A stretch of 64,000 nt of DNA from an uncultured Aquitalea sp. (GTDB lineage: Bacteria > Pseudomonadota > Gammaproteobacteria > Burkholderiales > Chromobacteriaceae): positions 62,001 to 126,000 of the forward strand of contig NZ_CAMFLA010000011.1 in assembly GCF_945957525.1 (NCBI RefSeq), given 5' to 3'. A program made the position numbers and the translations under genes. Shown here piece after piece: positions 33,887 through 43,227 of the stretch (position 1 is its first letter; the number at the start of each line of letters is the position of its first letter). Under the pieces are notes generated by a model that made no database searches, had not been told where the DNA came from, and saw only the letters and a program-made list of their open reading frames with translations.

Positions 33887-36295
33887 ATGCAGCAGCCCTA
33901 CCGGTTTACCTCACTGCTCCGGCTCCTGGCCGGGCTTCTGGCTGCGCTGCTGCTCCTCGCCTCACCCACCCTCGCCGCCAACAACTGGCTGCAAGAACAC
34001 CGAGCTTGGCGTGTCGGGGTGGTGCTTCAAGCCCCCTACGCTCAGTTCAACCCGCGCAGTCGCCTGCTGGAAGGCGCCGACGTGGAAGTCATGAGTCTGC
34101 TGGCCGGCCAAATGGGCCTTACATTGCAATGGCGCGCCTACAACACCCAGACCGAGCTTGACCGCGCCGTGCGCAATGGCGAGGTGGATGTCTCGCCCGG
34201 CATGCTGCAAACGCCCAACACCCTGCGCGACTGGCTGTTCTCCCAACCCTATCTGCGCGTGCCGCACAAAATTGTCGGCTTCCCGGACGGCGGGGGCAAC
34301 GCCGTGGACCTGGATCGCATCTCGCTATCCGAGCGACTGGCCATGGTTGGCAACAGCGACGCGGTGAAGTTTGTGGCGCGCAACTACCCGGAACTGCAGC
34401 GCCTGCCGGTCCCCAGCGAGCGCGATGCCTTGCAGATGGTCAATACCCAATATGCCGAGTACGCCATCATCGACGAAGCGCAACTGGCTACGCTGCTGAA
34501 AGAGCCGGAGTTCTCCCGCCTCGCGGTAGTCGGCGACCTGGGTTACACCCACCTGCTTCGCATCGCCGTGCGCAAGGACTGGCCGGAACTGCCCCCGCTG
34601 CTGGACAGGCAACTGCAATCCATCGCCGGCGACCGGCTGGAGCAGTTGTACGCCCGCTGGATGCTGCCCAGCTATCCCCGCCTGATTGATTCGCTGCTGT
34701 TCTGGCATCGCATCACCCTGCTGCTGACCTTGCTGGCCGCCGGCCTTGCCGTACTCTGGCTGCGCCAGCGACGCCAACGACGCTGGACTGAACGCCGCCT
34801 GCTGAGCACTCGCCAGGAACTGGAAGCGCGCGACCGCGCGGAAGAGTCCCTGCGACTGACCCAGTTCTCCATCGACAACAGCACGGTGGGCATCTTGTGG
34901 GTGAGCTGGGACAGTCGCATCCGCTACGCCAATCAGGCGGCAGAAACCATGCTGGACTACTCGGCGGAGCGTTTGCTGAACCTGCCCATCAACACCCTGG
35001 AACCCAACCTCACCCCGGAACGCTGGCTGGAACTGTGGAACCAGCTGCGCAGTCGTCAGCCGGTCAGTCGCTTCGAAACGCACTGCCTGAAAGCCGACGG
35101 CCAGCTCCTGCCGGTGGAGGCCACGCTCAGCTTTTTGAAGTTCGGCCTGACCGAATACCTGGTGGTCTACCTCAGCGACATCACGGAACGGCAGCAGGCG
35201 CGTGAAAAACTGGAAGAGAGTGAAGCCCGCTTCAAGGGCATGGCTTCCAATGTGCCGGGCGTGGTGTTCCGCATGGAGAAAGCAGGGCCCGGTCATCAGG
35301 CGCGACTCGCCTTTGTCAGCGACGCCAGCCAGAGCATGCTGGGGATGACGCCGCTGGACATGCTGAGCCTGAGCGGTGGCTGGCAAACCATCATCGCGCC
35401 GGAAGACCTCTCTGGTTTCCTGCAAAACTGGCAGTTGGCCGAAGACGAGCAACGCGATTTCCAGTGGCAAGGGCGCATTCGCGACGCCGGCGGCCAACCA
35501 CTGTGGGTGGACGTGAAGGCCACCGTGCGCTGCTTTGACGACGGCCATACCGTCTGGGACGGCATTGTCTGGGACATTACCCGCAACAAGCAGAACGAAA
35601 TCATGCTGGCCGAATCGCGCGCCCTGCTGCGCAGCCTGTCCGCGCACCTGGAATCCGTGCGCGAAGAAGAAAAGGCCCGCATTGCTCGCGAGGTGCATGA
35701 CGAACTGGGACAGGTACTCACCGCGCTGCGACTGGAAACCACCATGTGCGAACTGGGCTACGCCCATCAGGACGCAGGCCTGTCCGAACGCCTGAGCGCC
35801 ATGAAAAAACTGATCGAGCAAACGTTCCAGCTGGTGCGCGACATTGCCACTGCGCTACGCCCGCCCGTGCTGGACGCCGGCATCGGCTCTGCCATCGAGT
35901 GGCAAGCGCGGCGTTTTGAAAAGCGCACCGGCATTCCCTGCCTGATTTCCGTGCCAGACAGCCCGCTCCCGCTTTCCGACGCCCGCGCCATTGGCGTATT
36001 CCGCATCCTGCAAGAAGCCCTGACCAACGTGATGCGACATGCCGAAGCCAGTACGGTCAGCGTGGCGCTGACCCAGCAGAACGGCATCATCACGCTCAGC
36101 ATCGCCGACGACGGCAAGGGCTTCGATCCGGACGCCCACCGCCAGCAGCGCTCTTTCGGCCTGGTGGGCATGCGTGAACGCGTCTTGCTGCTGGGCGGCG
36201 AACTGCTCATCGACAGCCAGCCCGACCAGGGCACCACCGTCACCATCCGCCTGATGGCGGACGAATCCGACGCCACCGCAAAGGAAACCGCGTGA
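33887..36295 (+). CDS. Hybrid periplasmic-sensor histidine kinase (PBPb-TM-PAS-PAS-HisKA_3)
   Basis: Membrane sensor kinase (802 aa) of the NarX/UhpB class. A signal peptide (~1-31) leads into an SBP_bac_3-type periplasmic binding domain (~35-250), one membrane segment (~268-290), two PAS domains (~325-440 and ~445-575), then HisKA_3 with the phospho-His (~604) in AREVHDELGQ, and HATPase_c with NVMRHAEA, DDGKGFD and GLVGMRERV. The 4-bp overlap with the NarL-type regulator makes them a pair. Located between the GntR regulator and the Pot-type importer, it probably senses the imported amine in the periplasm; inference from location. Confidence 0.94.
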   Translation: MQQPYRFTSLLRLLAGLLAALLLLASPTLAANNWLQEHRAWRVGVVLQAPYAQFNPRSRLLEGADVEVMSLLAGQMGLTLQWRAYNTQTELDRAVRNGEVDVSPGMLQTPNTLRDWLFSQPYLRVPHKIVGFPDGGGNAVDLDRISLSERLAMVGNSDAVKFVARNYPELQRLPVPSERDALQMVNTQYAEYAIIDEAQLATLLKEPEFSRLAVVGDLGYTHLLRIAVRKDWPELPPLLDRQLQSIAGDRLEQLYARWMLPSYPRLIDSLLFWHRITLLLTLLAAGLAVLWLRQRRQRRWTERRLLSTRQELEARDRAEESLRLTQFSIDNSTVGILWVSWDSRIRYANQAAETMLDYSAERLLNLPINTLEPNLTPERWLELWNQLRSRQPVSRFETHCLKADGQLLPVEATLSFLKFGLTEYLVVYLSDITERQQAREKLEESEARFKGMASNVPGVVFRMEKAGPGHQARLAFVSDASQSMLGMTPLDMLSLSGGWQTIIAPEDLSGFLQNWQLAEDEQRDFQWQGRIRDAGGQPLWVDVKATVRCFDDGHTVWDGIVWDITRNKQNEIMLAESRALLRSLSAHLESVREEEKARIAREVHDELGQVLTALRLETTMCELGYAHQDAGLSERLSAMKKLIEQTFQLVRDIATALRPPVLDAGIGSAIEWQARRFEKRTGIPCLISVPDSPLPLSDARAIGVFRILQEALTNVMRHAEASTVSVALTQQNGIITLSIADDGKGFDPDAHRQQRSFGLVGMRERVLLLGGELLIDSQPDQGTTVTIRLMADESDATAKETA

Positions 36296-36921
36296 TCCGC
36301 GTAACAATTGCCGAAGACCACAAGATTGTCCGCGAGGGCATCAAGCAACTGCTGAGCATGGCGCCGGACATCTCCGTAAGCGGCGAAGCCACCAATGGCG
36401 CGCAGCTGCTGGACACGCTGCGGCAGTCGCCCTGCGACGTTCTGCTGCTCGACATTTCCATGCCCGGGGTCAACGGGCTGGAAAGTATTCCGCGCATCCG
36501 CGCGCTGGACAATCCACCGGCCATTCTGATGCTGTCCATGCACGATGAAGTGCAGATCGCCGCCCGCGCGCTCAAAGCCGGCGCCGCCGGCTACTCCACC
36601 AAGGACAGCGACCCGGCGCTGCTGCTGACCGCCATCCGCAAAGTGGCTGGCGGCGGCCGCTACATCGACCCCCAACTGGCGGACCGCATGGTGTTTGAAG
36701 TGGGGCTCACCGACTCCCGCCCGCCGCACGACCAGCTCTCCGAGCGCGAATACCAGGTATTCGAGCGGCTGGTGCACGGCGCCAATATCAACGACATTGC
36801 CCAACAGCTCAATATCAGCGCCAAGACCGTCAGCACGCACAAAGTGAGGTTGATGCAGAAGCTGCAGGCACACTCGGTAGCCGACATGGTGCGTTACGCC
36901 ATCGACCATAAGCTGATCTGA
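36292..36921 (+). CDS. NarL/FixJ-type response regulator
   Basis: Two-component regulator (209 aa) starting with GTG inside the kinase stop. The receiver domain has acidic residues Glu8-Asp9, phospho-acceptor Asp54 in LLLDISMPG and Lys in STKDSD; the C-terminal LuxR-type helix-turn-helix (~150-205) contains LSEREYQVFERLVHGANINDIAQQLNIS as two overlapping consensus halves. It should be phosphorylated by the adjacent kinase. A perfect palindrome TGTAGGGATTTCCCTACA downstream, in front of the importer operon, is a candidate binding site. A TTCGGCCAAC motif lies just after the stop (36945-36954). Confidence 0.94.
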   Translation: MIRVTIAEDHKIVREGIKQLLSMAPDISVSGEATNGAQLLDTLRQSPCDVLLLDISMPGVNGLESIPRIRALDNPPAILMLSMHDEVQIAARALKAGAAGYSTKDSDPALLLTAIRKVAGGGRYIDPQLADRMVFEVGLTDSRPPHDQLSEREYQVFERLVHGANINDIAQQLNISAKTVSTHKVRLMQKLQAHSVADMVRYAIDHKLI

Positions 36922-36975
36922 GCCGCCCGGCCGGAGCAGCCCGCTTCGGCCAACCCTTCCGCCATCCCTCATCCC

Positions 36976-36993
36976 TGTAGGGATTTCCCTACA
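36976..36993. promoter_or_regulatory. Perfect 18-bp palindrome before the importer operon
   Basis: TGTAGGG-ATTT-CCCTACA (36976-36993) is an exact inverted repeat, 109 bp upstream of the Pot-type ATPase start and 55 bp after the response regulator gene. Size and symmetry fit a NarL-type dimer. It is likely an operator rather than a terminator, since no T-tract follows. Which protein binds is inference. Confidence 0.55.
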
Positions 36994-37101
36994 CCACACT
37001 ATCGGAATCGCTTAGGCGAAAATCCGTAGCACGCCGATATTCCAATCTGATGACGGTTTCTACAATCACTCCATCAACTTAATCAAGTTACAGGAGTGGT
37101 C

Positions 37102-38208
37102 ATGGCAGGCACGGTCGCAAGCGATATCCTGGTTCGCTTCAAAAATGTACAGAAGAGCTATGACGGCGAATCCCTGATTGTGAAAGATCTCAATCTGGAC
37201 ATCCGCAAAGGCGAATTCCTCACCCTGCTCGGGCCGTCCGGCTCCGGCAAGACCACCAGCCTGATGATGCTGGCCGGCTTTGAAACCCCCACCTCCGGTG
37301 AAATCCTGTTGGGCGAGCGTTCGCTGAATCGCGTGCCGCCGCACAAGCGGGACATCGGCATGGTGTTCCAGAACTACGCACTGTTTCCGCACATGACCGT
37401 GGCGGAAAACCTGGCCTTCCCGCTCAAAGTGCGCGGCATGGACAAAACCGATGTCACCGAGCGCGTGAAGCGCGCGTTGTCCATGGTGCAACTGGACAAG
37501 TTCGCCAACCGCTATCCAGGCCAGATGTCCGGCGGCCAGCAACAGCGCGTGGCGCTGGCTCGCGCACTGGTGTTCGAACCCCAACTGGTGCTGATGGATG
37601 AGCCGCTGGGCGCGCTGGACAAGCAACTGCGCGAACACATGCAGATGGAAATCAAGCACCTGCACGAACGCCTGGGCGTTACCGTGGTGTACGTCACCCA
37701 CGACCAGAGCGAAGCGCTCACCATGTCGGACCGCGTGGCCGTGTTCCACCAGGGCGAAATCCAGCAAATCGACAGCCCGCAAGCACTGTATGAACACCCG
37801 CGCAACACCTTTGTGGCCAACTTCATCGGCGAAAACAACCGCCTGCATGGCCGCATGATCAGCCGCGAAGGCGATCGCTGCTCCGTAGGCCTGGAAAACG
37901 GCGAAGTAGTAGAAGCCGTCGCCATCCACGACGCCGCCCCCGGCCAGCCGGTTTCCCTGTCCATCCGCCCGGAGCGCATCCAGCTGGGCGGCATGCCGGA
38001 GCACAACCGCTTCTCCGGCCGCATCCGCGAATTCATTTATCTGGGCGATCACGTCCGCATTCGCCTCGAGGCTTGCGGCAACCCCGGATTCATCGTGAAA
38101 CAGCCCATCTCCACGCTGGACCCCAAGCTGTCGGTCGGCGACGTGGTGCCCTTGGGCTGGCATGTAGAACACGTAAGAGCACTCGATCCTGTCACCGTGG
38201 CCGAGTAA
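37102..38208 (+). CDS. Spermidine/putrescine-type ABC importer ATPase (PotA-like)
   Basis: ATP-binding subunit (368 aa) of a Pot-family importer. Walker A GPSGSGKT (44-51), Q-loop FQNYALFPHM, signature MSGGQQQR, Walker B LVLMDEP, H-loop YVTHDQSEA and a C-terminal TOBE domain are all in place. The ATG at 37102 follows AGGAG; a GTG at 37096 is within six bases of it. First gene of a four-gene operon with the binding protein and two permeases. It energises uptake of an amine or polyamine; the true ligand is not fixed by sequence. Confidence 0.93.
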   Translation: MAGTVASDILVRFKNVQKSYDGESLIVKDLNLDIRKGEFLTLLGPSGSGKTTSLMMLAGFETPTSGEILLGERSLNRVPPHKRDIGMVFQNYALFPHMTVAENLAFPLKVRGMDKTDVTERVKRALSMVQLDKFANRYPGQMSGGQQQRVALARALVFEPQLVLMDEPLGALDKQLREHMQMEIKHLHERLGVTVVYVTHDQSEALTMSDRVAVFHQGEIQQIDSPQALYEHPRNTFVANFIGENNRLHGRMISREGDRCSVGLENGEVVEAVAIHDAAPGQPVSLSIRPERIQLGGMPEHNRFSGRIREFIYLGDHVRIRLEACGNPGFIVKQPISTLDPKLSVGDVVPLGWHVEHVRALDPVTVAE

Positions 38209-38241
38209 GCGTGTAGCCCCAAAACAATAGGAGAAATATCA

Positions 38242-39279
38242 ATGGAGATCTCTATGAAAGCTCTGTCTCTGGCAGTAGTCGCAGCATGTTGTATACAGGC
38301 CGCGCAAGCAGGCGACCTGACTGTCATTTCCTTTGGCGGGGCCAACAAGGCTGCCCAGGAAAAGGCTTACTATGCCCCGTTCACCAAAGCCACCGGCGTG
38401 AAGGTTGTCGGCGGTGAATACAACGGCGAAATGGCCAAGGTGAAAGCCATGGTCGATACCAAGAGCGTGTCCTGGGACGTGCTGGAAGTGGAATCCCCGG
38501 AACTGGCCCGCGGCTGCGATGAAGGCATGTTCGAGAAGCTGGACTACAGCAAGATCGGCAACAAGGCCGACTTCGTGCCCGGCGCCGCCCAAACCTGCGG
38601 CGTAGGCATCTTCGTCTGGTCCACCGTACTGGCCTACAACGCCGACAAGCTCAAGGTTGGCCCGACCAGCTGGAAAGATTTCTGGGATGTGAAGAAATTC
38701 CCGGGCAAGCGCGGCATGCGCAAGGGCGCCAAGTACACCCTGGAAGTGGCCCTGATGGCCGACGGCGTTGCGCCGAAGGATGTGTACAAGGTGCTGGCCA
38801 CCCCGGCCGGCGTGGACCGTGCCTTCAAGAAACTGGATCAGCTGAAACCGAACATCCAGTGGTGGGAAGCCGGCGCGCAACCGCCGCAGTATCTGGTATC
38901 CGGCGACGTGGTGATGAGCTCGGCCTACAACGGCCGTATCGCCAACACCCAGAAAGAAGGCAAGAACCTGAAGATCGTCTGGAACGGCGGCATGTACGAC
39001 TTCGATTCGTGGGCCATCCCGAAGGGTTCCCCGAACAAGGACGCCGCGCTGAAGTTCATCGCCTTCGCCAGCAAGCCTGAAAACCAGAAGGTGTACTCGC
39101 AGGAAATCGCTTACGGCCCGACCAACAAGAAAGCCGTTGGCATGCTGGACAAGAAGGTAGCCGAAAACCTGCCGACCGCGCCGCAAAACATCAAGAACGG
39201 CGTGGCCGTTGATGTGGCCTTCTGGGCCGACTTCGGCGAAAGCCTGGAACAGCGCTTCAACGCCTGGGCCGCCAAGTAA
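38242..39279 (+). CDS. Pot-type periplasmic polyamine-binding protein
   Basis: Extracytoplasmic solute-binding protein (345 aa) of the PotD/SBP_bac_8 type, normal length. Signal peptide ~1-23 (ending AAQA), mature start GDLTVISFGGANKAAQEKAY. Typical segments: WDVLEVESPELARGCDEGMF, FVWSTVLAYN, YNGRIANTQKEGKNLKIVWNGG and YDFDSWAIPKGSPN. AGGAG precedes the first ATG. A hairpin directly after the gene (39297-39321) may raise its mRNA level above that of the permeases, as is common for binding proteins. Confidence 0.92.
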   Translation: MEISMKALSLAVVAACCIQAAQAGDLTVISFGGANKAAQEKAYYAPFTKATGVKVVGGEYNGEMAKVKAMVDTKSVSWDVLEVESPELARGCDEGMFEKLDYSKIGNKADFVPGAAQTCGVGIFVWSTVLAYNADKLKVGPTSWKDFWDVKKFPGKRGMRKGAKYTLEVALMADGVAPKDVYKVLATPAGVDRAFKKLDQLKPNIQWWEAGAQPPQYLVSGDVVMSSAYNGRIANTQKEGKNLKIVWNGGMYDFDSWAIPKGSPNKDAALKFIAFASKPENQKVYSQEIAYGPTNKKAVGMLDKKVAENLPTAPQNIKNGVAVDVAFWADFGESLEQRFNAWAAK

Positions 39280-39296
39280 GTCCTAAGCGCAGCATT

Positions 39297-39321
39297 GCCC
39301 CGCGCCTGGCGCGGGGCTTTT
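39297..39321 (+). terminator. Intra-operon attenuator/mRNA-stabilising hairpin
   Basis: GCCCCGCG (39297-39304) and CGCGGGGC (39310-39317) pair around CCTGG and are followed by TTTT. It lies between the binding protein and permease genes of one operon, so partial termination or 3' mRNA protection is likely. Confidence 0.7.
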
Positions 39322-39350
39322 CCCACCCCTTCACTACCGGAGCCGGAAGA

Positions 39351-40619
39351 ATGACCGCTTCCTCTGCACCATCCACCGACATGGCAGCCATCCTGCCGGA
39401 GGCCGGCCGTTCCCTGAAACAGAAGCTGGCGCGCGCCGAGCGGATGAACAAATTCAAATCCCAGCTGCTGATCCTGCCGCTGGTGCTGTTTCTGTTGCTG
39501 GTGTTCGTCGCCCCCATCGCCGCGCTGCTGTTCAAGAGCGTCAACAACCCCGAAGTGGTTGAAGCGATGCCGCAAACCATCAAGGCCGTCAGCCAGTGGA
39601 GCGGTCGCGCCCTGCCGCCGGAAACCGCCTACGCCGCCCTTGCCAAGGACATCGAACAAGCCCGGGACAACCAGAAGCTCGGTGATCTTGGCAAGCGCCT
39701 CAACATGGAAGTGGCCGGCTATCGCAGCCTGCTCAACAAAACAGCCCGCGCGCTGCCGATGGACCCTGCGCCCAAATCCTACAAGGACGCGCTGACCCAA
39801 GTGGATGAACGCTGGGGCGACCCGGCATACTGGCAAGCCATCCGCCGCAACACCACCACGCAAACCCCGTTCTACCTGCTAGCCGCCGTGGACCACCGGA
39901 TTGACGACCTGGGCGAAGTCAGCCGCTCCTCGCCGGACCAGGCCATTTATCTCGACATCTTCACCCGCACTTTCTGGATGAGCCTGGTTGTCACCGCCAT
40001 CAGCCTGCTGCTGGCCTACCCGCTGGCCTACCTGCTGGTGAACCTGCCCACTCGCACCAGCAACCTGCTGATGATTCTGGTGCTGCTGCCGTTCTGGACC
40101 TCCGTGCTGGTGCGCGTGGCGGCATGGATCGTGTTGCTGCAGTCCGGCGGCCTGATCAATAGCACCCTGCAAGCACTGGGACTGATCGATCACCCCTTGC
40201 AGCTGGTGTTCAATCGCACCGGGGTTTACATCTCCATGGTGCACATCCTGCTGCCCTTTATGATCCTGCCCATCTACAGCGTGATGAAAGGCATTTCGCC
40301 CACCTACATGAAAGCCGCCATCTCGCTGGGCAGCCACCCCTTCGCCAGCTTCTGGCGAGTGTACTTCCCGCAAACTGTGGCGGGCATCAGCGCCGGCGCC
40401 CTGCTGGTGTTCATCCTGTCGATCGGCTACTACATTACTCCGGCGCTACTGGGCAGCCCCAACGACCAGATGGTCAGCTACTTCGTGGCCTTCTACACCA
40501 ACACCTCCATCAACTGGGGCATGGCCACCGCGCTGGGCGCGCTGCTGCTCACCGCCACCATGGTGCTGTACATCGTTTACAACTGGCTGGTCGGCGCCAA
40601 GAGCCTGCGCCTGGGCTAA
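39351..40619 (+). CDS. ABC importer permease, PotB-like
   Basis: Inner-membrane permease (422 aa), longer than E. coli PotB (~275) because a ~150-residue predicted periplasmic segment is inserted after the first membrane span (~36-58). The membrane core (~205-415) has the BPD_transp_1 EAA-type loop YMKAAISLGSHPFASFWRVYFPQT. Long loops of this kind are known in polyamine-type permeases of Proteobacteria. GGAAG precedes the ATG. It pairs with the PotC-like subunit 21 bp downstream. Confidence 0.9.
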   Translation: MTASSAPSTDMAAILPEAGRSLKQKLARAERMNKFKSQLLILPLVLFLLLVFVAPIAALLFKSVNNPEVVEAMPQTIKAVSQWSGRALPPETAYAALAKDIEQARDNQKLGDLGKRLNMEVAGYRSLLNKTARALPMDPAPKSYKDALTQVDERWGDPAYWQAIRRNTTTQTPFYLLAAVDHRIDDLGEVSRSSPDQAIYLDIFTRTFWMSLVVTAISLLLAYPLAYLLVNLPTRTSNLLMILVLLPFWTSVLVRVAAWIVLLQSGGLINSTLQALGLIDHPLQLVFNRTGVYISMVHILLPFMILPIYSVMKGISPTYMKAAISLGSHPFASFWRVYFPQTVAGISAGALLVFILSIGYYITPALLGSPNDQMVSYFVAFYTNTSINWGMATALGALLLTATMVLYIVYNWLVGAKSLRLG

Positions 40620-40640
40620 GAACGAGAAAGGAACACGATC

Positions 40641-41459
40641 ATGCTGAACCCGACCATGTCGCCCATCGAAAAGGTGTGGTACTTCGCCCTGCGCATCCTG
40701 AGCGGCTTAACCTTGCTGTTCCTGATCCTGCCGGTGCTGGTGATCATTCCGCTGTCTTTCAACGAAGGCTCCTTCCTGGTGTACCCGCTCACCGGCTTCT
40801 CGCTGCGCTGGTACCAGGACTTGTTCACCTCCCCAGAGTGGATGCGCTCCATGCAGAACAGCATGATCGTGGCGCCCGCCGCCACCGTGCTGTCCATGGT
40901 GCTGGGCACGCTGGCCTCCATCGGCCTGACACGCGGCGAATTCCGCGGCAAGTCGCTGGTGATGTTCCTGCTGATCTCGCCCATGGTGGTACCGGTCGTC
41001 ATCGTCGGCGTGGCCAGCTACCTGTTTTTCGCGCCGATGGGCATGGACAACAGTTACAGCACGCTGATTCTGGAGCATGCGGCGCTGGGCGTACCCTTTG
41101 TCATCATCACCGTGACCGCTACGCTGCAAGGCTACAACCACAACCTGACCCGGGCAGCAGCCAATCTGGGCGCGTCCCCGCTGACCACGTTCTTCCGCAT
41201 CACCCTGCCGCTGATCGCCCCCGGCGTCATCTCCGGCGCACTGTTCGCCTTTGCCACCTCCTTCGACGAGGTGGTGGTAACCCTGTTCCTTGCGGGCCCG
41301 GAACAGGCCACCCTGCCGCGCCAGATGTTCAGCGGTATCCGCGAAAACCTGAGCCCTACCATCGCCGCAGCGGCCACCTTGCTGATCGGCTTCTCCATCC
41401 TGCTGCTGTTGACGCTGGAATGGCTGCGTGGCCGCAGCGAGCGCATGCGCACCGCTTGA
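40641..41459 (+). CDS. ABC importer permease, PotC-like
   Basis: Second permease (272 aa, usual PotC length) with six predicted membrane spans and the EAA loop NLTRAAANLGASPLTTFFRITLPL (about residues 168-191) that docks the ATPase. AGGAAC precedes the ATG. It is the last gene of the importer operon, closed by a strong terminator. Confidence 0.92.
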   Translation: MLNPTMSPIEKVWYFALRILSGLTLLFLILPVLVIIPLSFNEGSFLVYPLTGFSLRWYQDLFTSPEWMRSMQNSMIVAPAATVLSMVLGTLASIGLTRGEFRGKSLVMFLLISPMVVPVVIVGVASYLFFAPMGMDNSYSTLILEHAALGVPFVIITVTATLQGYNHNLTRAAANLGASPLTTFFRITLPLIAPGVISGALFAFATSFDEVVVTLFLAGPEQATLPRQMFSGIRENLSPTIAAAATLLIGFSILLLLTLEWLRGRSERMRTA

Positions 41460-41499
41460 TCCATTTTGCTGTAACCACTCTCTGTTTGGACCAGTACTC

Positions 41500-41525
41500 G
41501 GGCCGGTTTTGCCGGCCCTTTTTTT
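41500..41525 (+). terminator. Rho-independent terminator of importer operon
   Basis: GGGCCGG (41500-41506) pairs with CCGGCCC (41512-41518) around TTTTG and is followed by T7. Confidence 0.9.
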
Positions 41526-41628
41526 GCCCGCCGCCTTCCATTAAGAGATTGTCAAATATCAATTCAGCAACCACTTAAGGTTGCAATCCCACGCCAGCCG
41601 TTTACTATTCGTATAACTTGCGTTAGTC

Positions 41629-43206
41629 ATGCCCCTTATCCGCTGCGTACCTATGCGATTCCTACCATTCTGCGCCCTCGCAGCCATCGTCAGCTGCAAT
41701 GCCTCGGCCGCGCCCGCCAACACAGCCACTTGGGAATACCAAGTCAAGAAAGGCGACTCGCTGTGGTCGTTCGCCGACATGCACCTATCATCCGCCGCCT
41801 ACGTGCCGCGCCTGCAAGCGCTGAACCATATTGGAGATCCCTATCGGCTGACGCCCGGCAGCGTGATCAAAGTGCCTTACCCTTGGGTGAAGCAGCAGCC
41901 TTCCGCAGCGCGCATTGAAGAGATGTCCGGCGAGGTCAGCGCCAAGGACGCAGCCGGCAAGCCGCTTCCGGTAGGCAAGGAGCAACGCTACGGCAAGGGA
42001 GTTCAGTTCCAAACCGGCGCCGACTCCATGCTCAAACTGCGCTTTGAAGATGGCTCCACCCTCACACTGAGTGCCAGTTCGTCGGCACAGCTGCAAACCC
42101 AGATTTACTACCCGACCACCGGTTCGGCCAACACCGAAATCCTGCTTGACAAAGGCGGTGCCGGCAGTTCGGTCATCCCGAACATCCTGATGCCCAACCG
42201 CTACCGCATCAAGACGCCCTCCGCCGTCACCACCGTGCGCGGCACCGAGTTTCGCGTTACCGCAGACAACATCGAGTCCAGCGCTACCGAGGTCCTGCGC
42301 GGCAAGGTGAATGTCAGCAATGAAAAGAAGCGCAAACAGTCGGTGGATGTGCCCGCCGGCTTCGGCACCATCGCCGACAAAAACGGTGGCCCAGGCAAGC
42401 CGGAGGCCCTGCCACCGCCACCAGACTTGCAAAGTCTGCCACGCGTCAGCCAGTTCAACCCGCCGCTACTGCAATGGCAAACTTCGGCCAACGCCGCCGC
42501 ATGGCATTTGCGTCTCAACGGCCCAGGCGCCGACGGCAAGCTCATCAGCGACCGCACCGTGCGCCAACCTGCCTTCTTCCCGCGCCTGCCCGGCAATGGC
42601 GAATACACACTACAGGCCCGCGCGCGCAGCCAAAGCGGCCTAGAGGGTGCGGACGCCGAACATCGTTTCGTTCTGCAGGCTTACCCACAACCGCCATTAC
42701 TGCTGGCTGCCGCCGACGCAGAGGTACGCGGACAAACGCTGAAGGTTCGCCTCAGCGGCCCGGAATCGCAAACCGTACTGATCCAAGTATCGCGCAGCGC
42801 GGACTTCTCCAGCATGCTGCCGCCTGTTACTGCCCATGCCGCCGAGTCGGATATCGAATTGCCGGAAAAGGGCAAATGGTTCTGGCGCGTAGCGCGACTG
42901 AATGCGGACGGCAAGCCCGGTCCCTTCTCGGATACGCAGTCCGTCATGACCAAAACGTTATTCAGCAGCATCGCCGACAGTAAGCCCACGCTGCTTGGTC
43001 GGCGCTACCCGTTGCCCGGAGCCCGCTACACCCTGCAACTGGCGAGCGACCCGGCAATGAAGGATGTCCGCTACAGTCAGACGCTGGACCAGCCCAGTTG
43101 GGACCTCTCCACACTGCCGCATGGCCAGCTCTATGCACGCATCCAGGTGGAAAACAGCGACGGTTATCACGCCACGGAGTCGATAGAATCGGTAAACATT
43201 GAGTGA
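41629..43206 (+). CDS. LysM-FecR domain exported protein
   Basis: Secreted or periplasmic protein (525 aa). The signal peptide ends near residue 28 (ending SAA). A LysM module (~35-85: YQVKKGDSLWSFADMHL) should bind peptidoglycan; a FecR domain follows (~105-235, with KTPSAVTTVRGTEFRV). The C-terminal ~280 residues look like two fibronectin-III-like beta domains. ATG 41629 or 41653 could be the start; neither has a good ribosome site. The CHASE2-GGDEF gene begins 21 bp later. This FecR/CHASE2 pairing is common in Proteobacteria and suggests a periplasmic partner of the cyclase. Confidence 0.88.
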   Translation: MPLIRCVPMRFLPFCALAAIVSCNASAAPANTATWEYQVKKGDSLWSFADMHLSSAAYVPRLQALNHIGDPYRLTPGSVIKVPYPWVKQQPSAARIEEMSGEVSAKDAAGKPLPVGKEQRYGKGVQFQTGADSMLKLRFEDGSTLTLSASSSAQLQTQIYYPTTGSANTEILLDKGGAGSSVIPNILMPNRYRIKTPSAVTTVRGTEFRVTADNIESSATEVLRGKVNVSNEKKRKQSVDVPAGFGTIADKNGGPGKPEALPPPPDLQSLPRVSQFNPPLLQWQTSANAAAWHLRLNGPGADGKLISDRTVRQPAFFPRLPGNGEYTLQARARSQSGLEGADAEHRFVLQAYPQPPLLLAAADAEVRGQTLKVRLSGPESQTVLIQVSRSADFSSMLPPVTAHAAESDIELPEKGKWFWRVARLNADGKPGPFSDTQSVMTKTLFSSIADSKPTLLGRRYPLPGARYTLQLASDPAMKDVRYSQTLDQPSWDLSTLPHGQLYARIQVENSDGYHATESIESVNIE

Positions 43207-43227
43207 GCAATGACATAGAATGCACAC

